NCBI GenBank assembly: GCA_003488145.1
Contig: DNMQ01000029.1
Location: 1 to 26,963, forward strand
DNA length: 26,963 bases
Source: Pseudomonas sp.
GTDB lineage: Bacteria; Pseudomonadota; Gammaproteobacteria; Pseudomonadales; Pseudomonadaceae
Reading direction: 5' to 3'
Numbering within the stretch: the stretch's first letter is position 1; the number at the start of each line of letters is the position of its first letter. Below the pieces are notes generated by a model. That model was given only the letters and a program-made list of their open reading frames with translations. It did not search any database and was not told the origin of the DNA. A program made the translations under genes and the position numbers. Shown piece by piece: positions 16,298-23,552 of this stretch.

Positions 16298-17223
16298 TCG
16301 AGCACCTCACAGCGGGGGACCAGCCCCTCATGCCGGACGTTGTTCAGCAGTTGTCGTTCGCCCATGTACTGGTTCAGACGTTCGATGCTGCGGTGTAGCT
16401 GGCCGTCACGGAGCCATTCGCGATTGACCGCGCGATCGCCCATGAGCAAGCCGTCCAGCGTGACCTGCAGCGCAGCGGGCGTCAGGCCCAGGCGTGCGAG
16501 CAGGTGTGGGTCGGTCTTGGCGCGCTGCTCCTGCCAGGCGCGCAAGGCGTCGAACCAGAGCGCTCTGAGGCGCCTGCGCTGCTCAGGATTGACCCGCTGG
16601 CGATCAACGACCAGAACGTCGACGATCTCGCCCGGCAGTTGGCGGCTGTCGAAGATGCGGCGCGCGCCGCTGGCCTCCAGCGCTGGCCCTTCCGAGGCGA
16701 AGGTGATGACCGCATCGACACGGCCGGCGGCATACGCCTCGACCTGCTCATGAACCGGCAGGCTGACCACCTCCAGGTCTGCAAAGGTCAGCTGCGCCTG
16801 ATCAACCACGCGGGAGAGGAAATAGGCACCGAGCGCAGTGTTCTCCACGCCGATTCGCCGGCCGCGCAGATCGTCGACCGTGGCTATCGGGGCGCGGGCG
16901 AACAGGACGTCCGCGCCGGCGGAAACATTGGTGACCAGAATGATCTCCAGATTCAGATCGGCGCTGGCTTGCAGCAGCAGCGTTTCGTCCAGGGTCAGCA
17001 TGGCGGCATCCAGCATGCCATTGCGAAAGCCGCGCAGCACGCCGGTGGTGGTCGGGTACTCGACCAGGCGAACGCCGCTCGGCGCCGTCCAGTGCAGTTC
17101 GTCCGCCAGATAGAACGGGGCATAGCCGAGCCAGCGGTTACTGCCGACCCGGACGGCGTCCGGGTCGGGCTGGCAGCCGAGCAAGGCGATGAACATCAGC
17201 AATATGATTGAGCCCCGGACCAT
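16291..17223 (-). CDS. Periplasmic NMT1/TauA-like substrate-binding lipoprotein
   Basis: ABC-type solute-binding protein of the nitrate/sulfonate/taurine or THI5-like fold, 310 residues. The N-terminus MVRGSIILLMFIALLGC is a lipoprotein signal with the lipidated Cys at 17. SNRWLGYAPFYLA (28-40) is the family's opening signature, followed by GVLRGFRNGMLDAAMLTLDE, DDLRGRRIGVE and GRVDAVITFASEG. Start at 17223 is chosen because GGAG sits 7 bases upstream and the lipobox is then correctly placed; a reading from 17316 would bury the signal. There is no permease or ATPase gene nearby. Instead the stop overlaps a GGDEF-EAL gene, so it probably acts as a ligand sensor for that enzyme, as NspS does for MbaA in Vibrio. 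The ligand is unknown. Confidence 0.9.
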   Translation of the reverse strand: MVRGSIILLMFIALLGCQPDPDAVRVGSNRWLGYAPFYLADELHWTAPSGVRLVEYPTTTGVLRGFRNGMLDAAMLTLDETLLLQASADLNLEIILVTNVSAGADVLFARAPIATVDDLRGRRIGVENTALGAYFLSRVVDQAQLTFADLEVVSLPVHEQVEAYAAGRVDAVITFASEGPALEASGARRIFDSRQLPGEIVDVLVVDRQRVNPEQRRRLRALWFDALRAWQEQRAKTDPHLLARLGLTPAALQVTLDGLLMGDRAVNREWLRDGQLHRSIERLNQYMGERQLLNNVRHEGLVPRCEVLEC

Positions 17224-17274
17224 GCGATCACTCCGTGATACCTGTATGCCACCATAGCGAAACTGTACGGTCAC

Positions 17275-17305
17275 GGGAATCCCTGCTAAAGCAGTGGGTA
17301 TTCCC
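17275..17305. promoter_or_regulatory. Nested inverted repeat in the divergent intergenic region
   Basis: GGGAAT (17275-17280) pairs with ATTCCC (17300-17305), and inside it CTGCT (17283-17287) pairs with AGCAG (17290-17294) around AA. The dyad lies between the divergent lipoprotein and diguanylate cyclase genes, in a 246-base gap with no other gene. It could be an operator for one or both c-di-GMP units or a 5' untranslated hairpin of the lipoprotein message. Nothing identifies the regulator. Confidence 0.4.
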
Positions 17306-17469
17306 ACCGAGTGCACTAGAGAACTCGCCGTTGACGCGATGACCTGGGTCCGCAGTGCCTGCTGCTCGGACGTGGCAGTTGAGCTGCGACAACGTGTCCG
17401 GCGGGCACAAGCGCGCGTCTGGTAGCTTCCAGAACAAGAACTTCGCGTAGGACGCGACGGAGCGAAAGC

Positions 17470-17559
17470 TTGAAACGCAAGGCAGGACTACTGGCGGCAC
17501 TCATATTGACCCTGACGCTGGTGCCAATGTAGGTCTTCGTTATCAATGAGATAAAGCAC
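17470..17559 (+). pseudogene. 5' part of diguanylate cyclase gene, cut by an in-frame TAG
   Basis: A TTG start at 17470 has GGAG 7 bases upstream and opens a frame that encodes KRKAGLLAALILTLTLVPM, then TAG at 17530-17532, then VFVINEIKHVRVLATDAAR in the same frame as the downstream enzyme. The residues on both sides of the stop read as one signal-anchor membrane segment, so the stop is codon 21 of what should be a 494-residue protein. A single-base change from TGG, CAG, AAG, GAG or a Tyr codon would explain it. Either the gene is inactivated, expression depends on readthrough or restart, or the base is a sequencing error. Confidence 0.7.
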
Positions 17560-18954
17560 GTGCGCGTCCTCGCCACGGACGCCGCGCGCAACGACGCGAT
17601 GAACCTGGCCACTGCCTTTGAGGCGCACGTACGCAGCACTATCCGGCTTATGGACATCATCCTACTGGACATGCGTGAGGATGTGCTGGAGCACCCCGAC
17701 CTTCGCAGTCATGTGAATGAGGAACTGGGTGCCTACGGGCGTTTCATCACGCAGCTCGCGGTGATCGGTAAAGACGGCAAGCTGACCTTCTCCAACCTGG
17801 GGCCGACGCCGAAGGCGGTGGACCTCAGTGATCGCGAGCATTTCCGCGTGCACCGCGACAATCCGCAGGCGGACCGTCTATTTATCAGCAAGCCGGTCCT
17901 GGGCCGGGTGTCGAAGCAGTGGACCATCCAGTTCACCAGGCCTATCCATAAAGATGGTCAGTTTGCCGGCGTGCTGGTGCTCTCGGTTCCCACCAGCTTC
18001 TTTGCCGGCTATTACCAGCAAATAAACGTGGGTAAGGACGGCACTATCGCGCTCGTTGGAACCGACCGTAGCCTGCGGGCCATAGCCTCAGGCACCTCAA
18101 TCCCCGGTCGTTACGGGCGTTTCAAGGTGCCGGAAGACAAGCCCTATTTCGATCCGAATGCCCCTGCGCGCGGTTATTACGAAGGGGTGAGCGCGATCGA
18201 TGGTGAGTATCGCCTGGGTGCCTACCGGCGGCTCGCCGATGATGGGGTCGTGGTCGTGGTGCTGTTGTCGCCGAAGGATTTCATGGCTGCGTTCGATGAG
18301 CGCCGGGAGCTGCTGATTGCCTCGGCTGGCATCATGTCGCTGCTGCTGGCGGCGGTTGCGCTGCTGATATTTGTCCTGAGCAACCGCTATTTCCAGAGCA
18401 CGGAAAAGCTGCGTCAGGCTCACGATCAACTGGCGCAGCTGGCCAATACCGATGTGCTGACGGGGGTGAGCAGCCGTCGATCGTTCCTGACCGGCCTGGA
18501 GGCCGAGCTTGCCCGGGCTCGCCGCCACGATGAAAGCCTGAGCCTGCTGATGCTCGACATCGACCACTTCAAACGCGTCAACGATGTGCACGGCCATCCG
18601 ATCGGCGACGCGGTACTCAAGCAGTTCACTGCGACATGCGCCAGCATGCTGCGCGCGCACGATCTGTTCGGCCGTCTCGGTGGAGAGGAGTTTGCAATTG
18701 CACTGCCGCATACAGATCTCGACGGCGCACGCAGTGTGGCTGAGAAGATCCGCATGGCCATCGAGCAGGCGCCATTGACGACCGCAGCGGGCAACATCGA
18801 GATCACGGTTAGCATCGGCGTGGCCCAGACGCAGGCCGGGCAGCATGAGATCGATCAGTTGATCGCGTGGGCGGACAAGGCGCTCTATGACGCCAAGCAC
18901 GGAGGTCGAAATCAGGTTCGCGTCGGCCGCCCGGAGGACGAAGCGGATGGCTAA
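17560..18954 (+). CDS. Diguanylate cyclase (periplasmic Cache-like sensor plus GGDEF), body after internal stop
   Basis: GGDEF enzyme that makes c-di-GMP from two GTP. Numbered from the TTG at 17470, a Cache/CHASE-like periplasmic domain spans about 35-275 (with DREHFRVHRDNPQADRLFI and the TFSNLGPTPKAVDLS stretch), a second membrane segment covers 281-306 (IMSLLLAAVALLIFVLS), and the GGDEF domain follows. The active site is GGEEF (404-408), with DIDHFKRVNDVHGH for metal and substrate binding and an RAHD inhibitory I-site (395-398). After the TAG, the only near restart is GTG 17560, with a weak GAGA 9 bases before it; that product would lack the first membrane segment and could not place the sensor outside the cell normally. 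The gene is followed by a strong terminator. Confidence 0.85.
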   Translation: MRVLATDAARNDAMNLATAFEAHVRSTIRLMDIILLDMREDVLEHPDLRSHVNEELGAYGRFITQLAVIGKDGKLTFSNLGPTPKAVDLSDREHFRVHRDNPQADRLFISKPVLGRVSKQWTIQFTRPIHKDGQFAGVLVLSVPTSFFAGYYQQINVGKDGTIALVGTDRSLRAIASGTSIPGRYGRFKVPEDKPYFDPNAPARGYYEGVSAIDGEYRLGAYRRLADDGVVVVVLLSPKDFMAAFDERRELLIASAGIMSLLLAAVALLIFVLSNRYFQSTEKLRQAHDQLAQLANTDVLTGVSSRRSFLTGLEAELARARRHDESLSLLMLDIDHFKRVNDVHGHPIGDAVLKQFTATCASMLRAHDLFGRLGGEEFAIALPHTDLDGARSVAEKIRMAIEQAPLTTAAGNIEITVSIGVAQTQAGQHEIDQLIAWADKALYDAKHGGRNQVRVGRPEDEADG

Positions 18955-18966
18955 ATCGCGGGCAAT

Positions 18967-18995
18967 AAAAAAGCCGGTTTGTGGGCGGCTTTTTT
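18967..18995 (+). terminator. Rho-independent terminator after the diguanylate cyclase
   Basis: AAAAAAGCCG (18967-18976) and CGGCTTTTTT (18986-18995) form a perfect 10-bp stem around a 9-base loop, starting 12 bases after the stop codon. The A and T tracts make it usable in both directions. It matches the ppa terminator at 23614-23642 at 25 of 29 positions and marks the left edge of the low-GC island. Confidence 0.88.
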
Positions 18996-19310
18996 ATGAT
19001 ATTAAGTATTTGATTAATATGGTATTAATTTTTATAAATATAATTGTCCCCCCAAATGTACCCCCATTCCGGTTCTACGTGACATTATCTTCTCATTGGG
19101 TGCATGGGCAGATGTGTTAGCGCCTTCGAATGGTCATGGCGCTTATGCCGACTCGAACAGCTCTGTGCTCTCAGCTAACTCTCCCAAAGCGCAATGCGGC
19201 AAATCTCTCGACAGGCTTGGCAATGTTGCTCCCCATTGCCCGGCCTGGTCGGGAGGGACGGCTCTGGTCAGGGATGCATCTATTGATATAGCTATTAACT
19301 ACCAACTCTT
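18996..19310. other. Non-coding island leader, AT-rich then C-run segment
   Basis: No convincing gene is seen here. Bases 18996-19046 are very AT-rich. They are followed by two C-runs separated by AAATGTA (19046-19066), which on the minus strand read as two G-runs around a TACATTT core; similar G-run repeats are found at attachment regions of some tyrosine-integrase islands, but no integrase follows. The remainder up to 19290 has no evident motif. Short open frames such as the one at 18887-19120 lack a ribosome-binding site and coding character. Confidence 0.4.
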
Positions 19311-19340
19311 CTATCCAATACTAACCATCACTATCCATCA
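19311..19340 (+). repeat. Three tandem 10-base near-repeats (iteron-like)
   Basis: CTATCCAATA, CTAACCATCA and CTATCCATCA follow one another without spacing. The second and third differ at one position, the first and third at two. A 10-base period puts each copy on the same face of the helix, as in protein-binding iterons. They sit within a 54-base run (19292-19345) that has no G on the plus strand, about 90 bases before the replication-protein gene. An origin role is inference. Confidence 0.45.
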
Positions 19341-19391
19341 CCACTGACTACTACCAGAGGGAAAGAAGACCAGTAAAAATAAACACATCAC

Positions 19392-19423
19392 GTACCTGGT
19401 ATGCGACATAACCAACCAGGTAC
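19392..19423 (+). promoter_or_regulatory. 9-bp inverted repeat overlapping the Gp2 ribosome-binding site
   Basis: GTACCTGGT (19392-19400) and ACCAGGTAC (19415-19423) are perfect complements around a 14-base loop, ending 6 bases before the Gp2 start codon. The likely SD bases AGGT (19418-19421) are inside the 3' arm, so folding of the mRNA would hide them. It could be an autoregulatory hairpin, an operator, or a nicking-site hairpin for the HUH protein encoded just downstream. Confidence 0.55.
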
Positions 19424-19429
19424 TCAGCC

Positions 19430-20404
19430 ATGAACAACCGCAAGCACAACACCCACCTCTCACAGTCCGATATAGCCCTGAAGATCGAAGCACTCGTCCA
19501 GGCTATCGAGCACAGCGACACACCTGCATTCCGGATCACGTACAAACGGTCAGGCTATGAGCAGGTCGAGCAGACCAGACTCTCCCGGTACTTCACCCAC
19601 GTGCAGCAGATGTACAACCTGTTCGATGACCGAGTGCCATACGACTACAGCGAGCACCTACAGGCGTTCCGGGAAGCCTGTGATGACATCAGCCTTCAGC
19701 GCTCACCCAATGGCCCTGTCTGCATGAGCGAGACGGGTGCGTACTGGCTCAGTCATGAACAGAGCATGAACGTCCTGACCGCACGGATCCGAGAGTTGAC
19801 CCGCCAGCGGTGGTATCGGCGTAGGCCTGGGGATCGCCGAGAACTGGCCAAGCAGCAGGCGAGGGAGATAGAGGCGTACACAGATGCTGTGATGAGTCTT
19901 TACTCACGCACTACGGTCATCAGACTGGACCTCTACTACCGACCTGAAACTAAGGCCAGGCAGCGCGTCGAGCAGGTATTCGATCACCTGGATGATCTGA
20001 TCTATGAGCACAGCCGTAATCCGATATTCGAGCACCTGATTGGCTACACCTACTCAGTCGAGCAAGGAGATCGCAATGGCGAGAGGGGTTATCACATCCA
20101 TGCGGCCTACTTCTTCAATGGCAACCAGGTCTGCCGTGATGTTTGGAAGGCGATTGAGATCAGCGAACTGTGGGAGGAAGTCACGCGTGGTCAGGGATAT
20201 GCCCATAGCTGCAACCATGACAAGGAACGGTATGGTGACGAGTGCGGCATCGGCTTGATCCAGCGGGAGGATCAGTCGAAACGGGCCCATACGCACTACG
20301 CCATGAAATACCTAGTCAAGGACGATCAGCACCTGCGCTTGAAGCCTGCAGGGGCTCGCTGCCTGCGTAAGGGCTCTCTGGGTCGGTTCCGTCGGTCTGC
20401 ATAG
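19430..20404 (+). CDS. Inovirus Gp2-family (YagK/YfjJ-type) HUH replication protein
   Basis: Protein of 324 residues resembling the Inovirus Gp2/YagK-YfjJ C-terminal family found in filamentous phages and in P4-like satellite islands. GYHIHAAYFFNG contains the HxH metal motif (His222, His224) expected of HUH endonucleases, and AHTHYAMKYLVKDDQ further on offers Tyr290 and Tyr294 as nicking residues, followed by the conserved HLRLK. The order motif-2 HUH then motif-3 Tyr fits rolling-circle initiators. The N-terminal half is charged and helical (YSEHLQAFREACDDISL, RELTRQRWYRRRPGDRRELA). ATG 19430 is used with AGGT 8-11 bases upstream. Codon use and GC are lower than in flanking genes. It is the first gene of the island; enzymatic activity is inferred from motifs only. 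Confidence 0.78.
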   Translation: MNNRKHNTHLSQSDIALKIEALVQAIEHSDTPAFRITYKRSGYEQVEQTRLSRYFTHVQQMYNLFDDRVPYDYSEHLQAFREACDDISLQRSPNGPVCMSETGAYWLSHEQSMNVLTARIRELTRQRWYRRRPGDRRELAKQQAREIEAYTDAVMSLYSRTTVIRLDLYYRPETKARQRVEQVFDHLDDLIYEHSRNPIFEHLIGYTYSVEQGDRNGERGYHIHAAYFFNGNQVCRDVWKAIEISELWEEVTRGQGYAHSCNHDKERYGDECGIGLIQREDQSKRAHTHYAMKYLVKDDQHLRLKPAGARCLRKGSLGRFRRSA

Positions 20405-20486
20405 ATTTTTCCGAGTTTCCTCCCTGAACTTCTGTTGATGGTTTAGGCTCCGGCCAGGAATCAAATGCTGACGAGAGCGCTGCGGG

Positions 20487-22637
20487 ATGACGGAAAATGG
20501 AGAGCGCTGCCGACGGCATTACCAGTCGGTATACGAACGGAATCAGTCAGAGATCAGCAAGGGCCGTGCTCTTGATGAAAGCCTGCATCATTTCCTCGAC
20601 CAGCGTCCGGCTGGTAAGAACCAGTCAGCACTTGAGCGTGCGCAAGGCCTGGCAGCGGCATTGTTTTGGTTTGATGCGGATGCGGTTGCTCAATCCGAGC
20701 TCGCTAGCCTGGCACTCAGCCGGGTGCTGCATTTCGATAATGCAGTCAGCATCGAGCTGCTGTTGCACCTTGCCAGCCATAACCCGGAAACCCTCAGATG
20801 GGCGATTCGCTACTCGAAGCTGTTTGAGCGTATCGAGTCGCCCCTCTGGCTTACGCTGCGTGTGGCGCTCACAGGGGATGACTGGCAAGTATTCTTCGGT
20901 GTCTGTGATCGGTTGCTGGATCAGCTCAAGCCCTTTGATGAGCTGATAGCCATAGCTGAAAAACAACTCAAGCATTTATCGCTGCTGGAGCTGTTTTCCT
21001 ACCTCAGTGTTCTGGCCTATGAAGCCTTTGCGGAAGATGTGCCCGCTGATCGCTCCGGTCAGCAGTGGAAGGTCTACAACCGCATTATTCTGAACAAGCT
21101 CCGTGCTTGCACGGAAGAGGATTTCCGCCTGAGCGAATCACGACTCGGGCAATCGCTGAAACGTCACCTATCACCGATTATCTTTCCCGGATCCAGCAAT
21201 TCTGACGTGGTGAAATGTCGTCAAAATCTCGAATCTCTAGCCATTCTTATTGGGGCCACCCAAGAGCGGATCGACTACGAAGATTCCATCGACTGGTTCT
21301 GCTTCGATCCGGAATGCCGTTACCAGCTAAAACCGGGCGAGTCGCTCATCTACAACCAGTCGGAGGCGGGAACAGAACGGTGGCAACGCACCGGGCGTAA
21401 GAGTGATTTGCTTTGGCACTACTGGATGAATCGTGCAGTACATGCCTTCGCCCTCTCTGGCATGGCTGAACAAATCATCGGCTCGCCTGAGAATCATGAG
21501 CTGAACCAGCTGGCCTTTATCAAGGCGATTCGTAGCGAACTGCAGCTGCAGCAAATCTACGGCCTGGGTGATCGCGTCTCCCTCAGTGATGGTTCCCAGG
21601 TTCAGCTTCACCACTTGATGCTGGCGAGCGAGCTGACCTCGGTTTTCTTTCAGAAAGAGTTTATCCAGCCATTCCAGAGTCATCTGCGAGAATCGGGCGT
21701 GCTTGCCCAGGCGCTAGGGCGCTTGGCCATGAATGGCCTGCTTACCGGGGAAAACCGGTTCCCCATGACCTGGTCCGAAGAGCCAGAAAAGATCCGCAAG
21801 ATCACAGGCTGGACTGTTTGCGACGAACACCCGAAAGGCAGCGCAGATTCAGCCAAGGCCATCCTTACGTTTTGGACCAGCGACTTCAAAGCGCTATCCC
21901 AGCAATTGAAGCTGCAGCCCGGGATGCCTGCACCGAGGCTGTACGAGCAACCCTTCTACAAAATCGGCCGCTACAGCTTTCAGTTCCCATGGGTTGGCGC
22001 GCAGCAGAACAACCTGACTGCAGCAATCAATAACCTTCGGCGAGTAAATGCCCGTCGGGCCGACATGCAGGCAGAAACCCAGCGGGTAGAACTGGCGTTG
22101 GCCGAGAGTCTTCGGCAACGAGGCTTTGCCGTTGAGGTGGGTTATCGGCCACTGGCGACCGAAGAGGACGATGCCGGCGAGGTGGATCTGATCTGCCACC
22201 AGGATGGTGTGCTACTGCTGCTTGAGGTCAAGTCAGGCTATATCCGCTCGACCAGGCATGAGGTTTGGCTGCATCGCGCCAGCACATTACGTAAGGCAGC
22301 CTGGCAGTTACGCCGCAAGCAGATGGCGGTGCTCAGTGCGCTGATAACTGATCAAGACCTACGCGCCAGATTGGGCTATCACGGCAAGCAGCCTGAAGCG
22401 GATCTACGTGCCTGGATCGTCGACACCTCCATTGAGCTCGATGGCCAGTCAGTCGATGGCTTCAGGGTGGTATCCCGCGAAGCGATGGAAGTTATTCTGC
22501 GTGATGAGAAGCAGCTACTCAGGACCATAGATCAGCTTGACGAGGAAAGTCAGATTTCGTTGTTTCCTGACGGGTTTACTGCTGGTCGATTTGTCGCAGT
22601 TGTCGAGTCCAACGAGCTGTGGCGGGGCATTTGCTAG
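20487..22637 (+). CDS. Large uncharacterised protein with C-terminal PD-(D/E)XK nuclease motif
   Basis: Unrecognised 716-residue protein. Residues 1 to about 520 look mostly helical and Leu-rich (SIELLLHLASHNPETLRWAI, LLELFSYLSVLAYEAFAE) with no known motif, and have a WFCFDPECRYQLKPGES segment near 272. Residues 535-640 read as a restriction-endonuclease-like core: helix RVELALAESLRQRGFAVE, strand GEVDLI with Asp567, then LLLLEVKSG with Glu580-x-Lys582, then a helix with KAAWQLRRKQ. This order is shared by NERD, Mrr and Holliday-junction nucleases. It starts 82 bases after the Gp2 gene; GAGAG is 9 bases before ATG 20487. DNA or RNA cleavage is inferred, and an antiphage role is suggested only by its island setting and the WYL regulator downstream. 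No membrane segment or signal is seen. Confidence 0.8.
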   Translation: MTENGERCRRHYQSVYERNQSEISKGRALDESLHHFLDQRPAGKNQSALERAQGLAAALFWFDADAVAQSELASLALSRVLHFDNAVSIELLLHLASHNPETLRWAIRYSKLFERIESPLWLTLRVALTGDDWQVFFGVCDRLLDQLKPFDELIAIAEKQLKHLSLLELFSYLSVLAYEAFAEDVPADRSGQQWKVYNRIILNKLRACTEEDFRLSESRLGQSLKRHLSPIIFPGSSNSDVVKCRQNLESLAILIGATQERIDYEDSIDWFCFDPECRYQLKPGESLIYNQSEAGTERWQRTGRKSDLLWHYWMNRAVHAFALSGMAEQIIGSPENHELNQLAFIKAIRSELQLQQIYGLGDRVSLSDGSQVQLHHLMLASELTSVFFQKEFIQPFQSHLRESGVLAQALGRLAMNGLLTGENRFPMTWSEEPEKIRKITGWTVCDEHPKGSADSAKAILTFWTSDFKALSQQLKLQPGMPAPRLYEQPFYKIGRYSFQFPWVGAQQNNLTAAINNLRRVNARRADMQAETQRVELALAESLRQRGFAVEVGYRPLATEEDDAGEVDLICHQDGVLLLLEVKSGYIRSTRHEVWLHRASTLRKAAWQLRRKQMAVLSALITDQDLRARLGYHGKQPEADLRAWIVDTSIELDGQSVDGFRVVSREAMEVILRDEKQLLRTIDQLDEESQISLFPDGFTAGRFVAVVESNELWRGIC

Positions 22638-22790
22638 TACTTGGATGGCAATGCTTTAGGTTCGGCCTGCTGTCTGCCCTGGGGCGGGGTATTTGGCGGC
22701 AGTAGGCGCACTGATATCTGTTCTCGTGGTTATCAAAATGCAGCGCATGGGTGATCAATATGGGGTAATGTGCGTGCTCTAAGGAAGGGT

Positions 22791-23552
22791 ATGTGCCATC
22801 CCGCTAACGAAGCACAAGGATTCGCTAACCCGAACGAGCCAGTCACGATGTCGAACGAACAGCTTGTAGATCTAACCCAGCCACAGCGCGATCGGCTCGC
22901 GTTTGTGGAGTTGCGCGTGCGATTCACTGGGGAGATACGCCGCCAGGACTTGGTTACGCGGTTTGGCATCCAGTCTGCCGCCGCATCCAGGGATCTGGCG
23001 CTGTACAAGGAGCTAGCCCCCGGCAACATCGATTACGACTCCAAGGCTAAGTCATATGTCCTGGGGCAACGCTTTCGGCCGGTCTTCGACTTCCCGCCGG
23101 AGCGGGTGCTCTCGTGGTTGACCCAGGGATTTGGTGACGGCGAGCCGATGCGGCTCAAGGCGTGGGTTGCCAGCGAGAGTCCGTCCCGGCTCACCCACCC
23201 AGATCTGGACGTCCTTGCGAGTGTGACTCGGGCTATTCACCAGGAGTGTCCGCTTAGCATCGAGTACCACTTCATCTCTAGTGGCCGCACCAAGCGGGAG
23301 GTTGTCCCGTTCGCGCTGATCGACAATGGCCTGCGCTGGCACGTCCGCGCCTTTGACCGGAAGTCGCAGGAATTCCGCGATTTCGTCATCACCCGGATCA
23401 GGCACCCCATTGTCCTCAAGGGCCAGTCAGTGGCGGCTCATGAAATGAGCGATCAAGACATCCAGTGGACCCGGATCGTCGAGTTGGAGTTGGTGCCGCA
23501 TCCGGATCAACCCCGAGCGGAGATCACCGAGATGGATTACGGCTGGCTATAG
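22791..23552 (+). CDS. BrxR/CapW-like WYL regulator, C-terminally truncated
   Basis: Transcription regulator of the BrxR/CapW type that often represses defence operons. The N-terminal winged helix reads RDRLAFVELRVRFTGEIRRQDLVTRFGIQSAAASRDLALYKEL; the WYL domain contains HQECPLSIEYHFISSGRTKREVVPFALIDNGLRWHVRAFDRKS and ends FRDFVITRIRHP. The protein stops at ITEMDYGWL, where relatives go on into a full WCX domain, so roughly 35-50 residues appear missing; only about 60 bases remain before the ppa terminator and they do not encode them. I chose ATG 22791 because AAGGA is 5 bases upstream; ATG 22848 (MSNEQLVDL) is the alternative. It follows the nuclease gene by 153 bases, with no defence genes other than that nuclease beside it. 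Confidence 0.8.
   Translation: MCHPANEAQGFANPNEPVTMSNEQLVDLTQPQRDRLAFVELRVRFTGEIRRQDLVTRFGIQSAAASRDLALYKELAPGNIDYDSKAKSYVLGQRFRPVFDFPPERVLSWLTQGFGDGEPMRLKAWVASESPSRLTHPDLDVLASVTRAIHQECPLSIEYHFISSGRTKREVVPFALIDNGLRWHVRAFDRKSQEFRDFVITRIRHPIVLKGQSVAAHEMSDQDIQWTRIVELELVPHPDQPRAEITEMDYGWL

Noticed and set aside
16291..17223. Reading the binding protein as part of an ABC importer
   Set aside because: No permease or ATPase gene occurs within several kilobases on either side, and the overlapping partner is a GGDEF-EAL enzyme.
17224..17316. Upstream in-frame start for the lipoprotein at 17316
   Set aside because: It would put 31 mostly polar residues before the lipobox and lacks an SD; the ATG at 17223 has GGAG at good spacing.
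18887..19120. 77-codon frame running from the cyclase end through the terminator into the leader
   Set aside because: It crosses a strong terminator and AT-rich non-coding DNA, with no SD and no hydrophobic or domain pattern that makes sense.
22665..22707. Imperfect inverted repeat (7 of 8 bases, 27-base loop) after the nuclease gene, considered as terminator or WYL operator
   Set aside because: Loop is long, there is no T-tract, and the match is no better than expected in GC-rich DNA.
22733..22757. TTATCA and TGATCAA half-sites upstream of the WYL gene, considered as an autoregulatory operator
   Set aside because: Arms are short and imperfect with uneven spacing; not enough to call.
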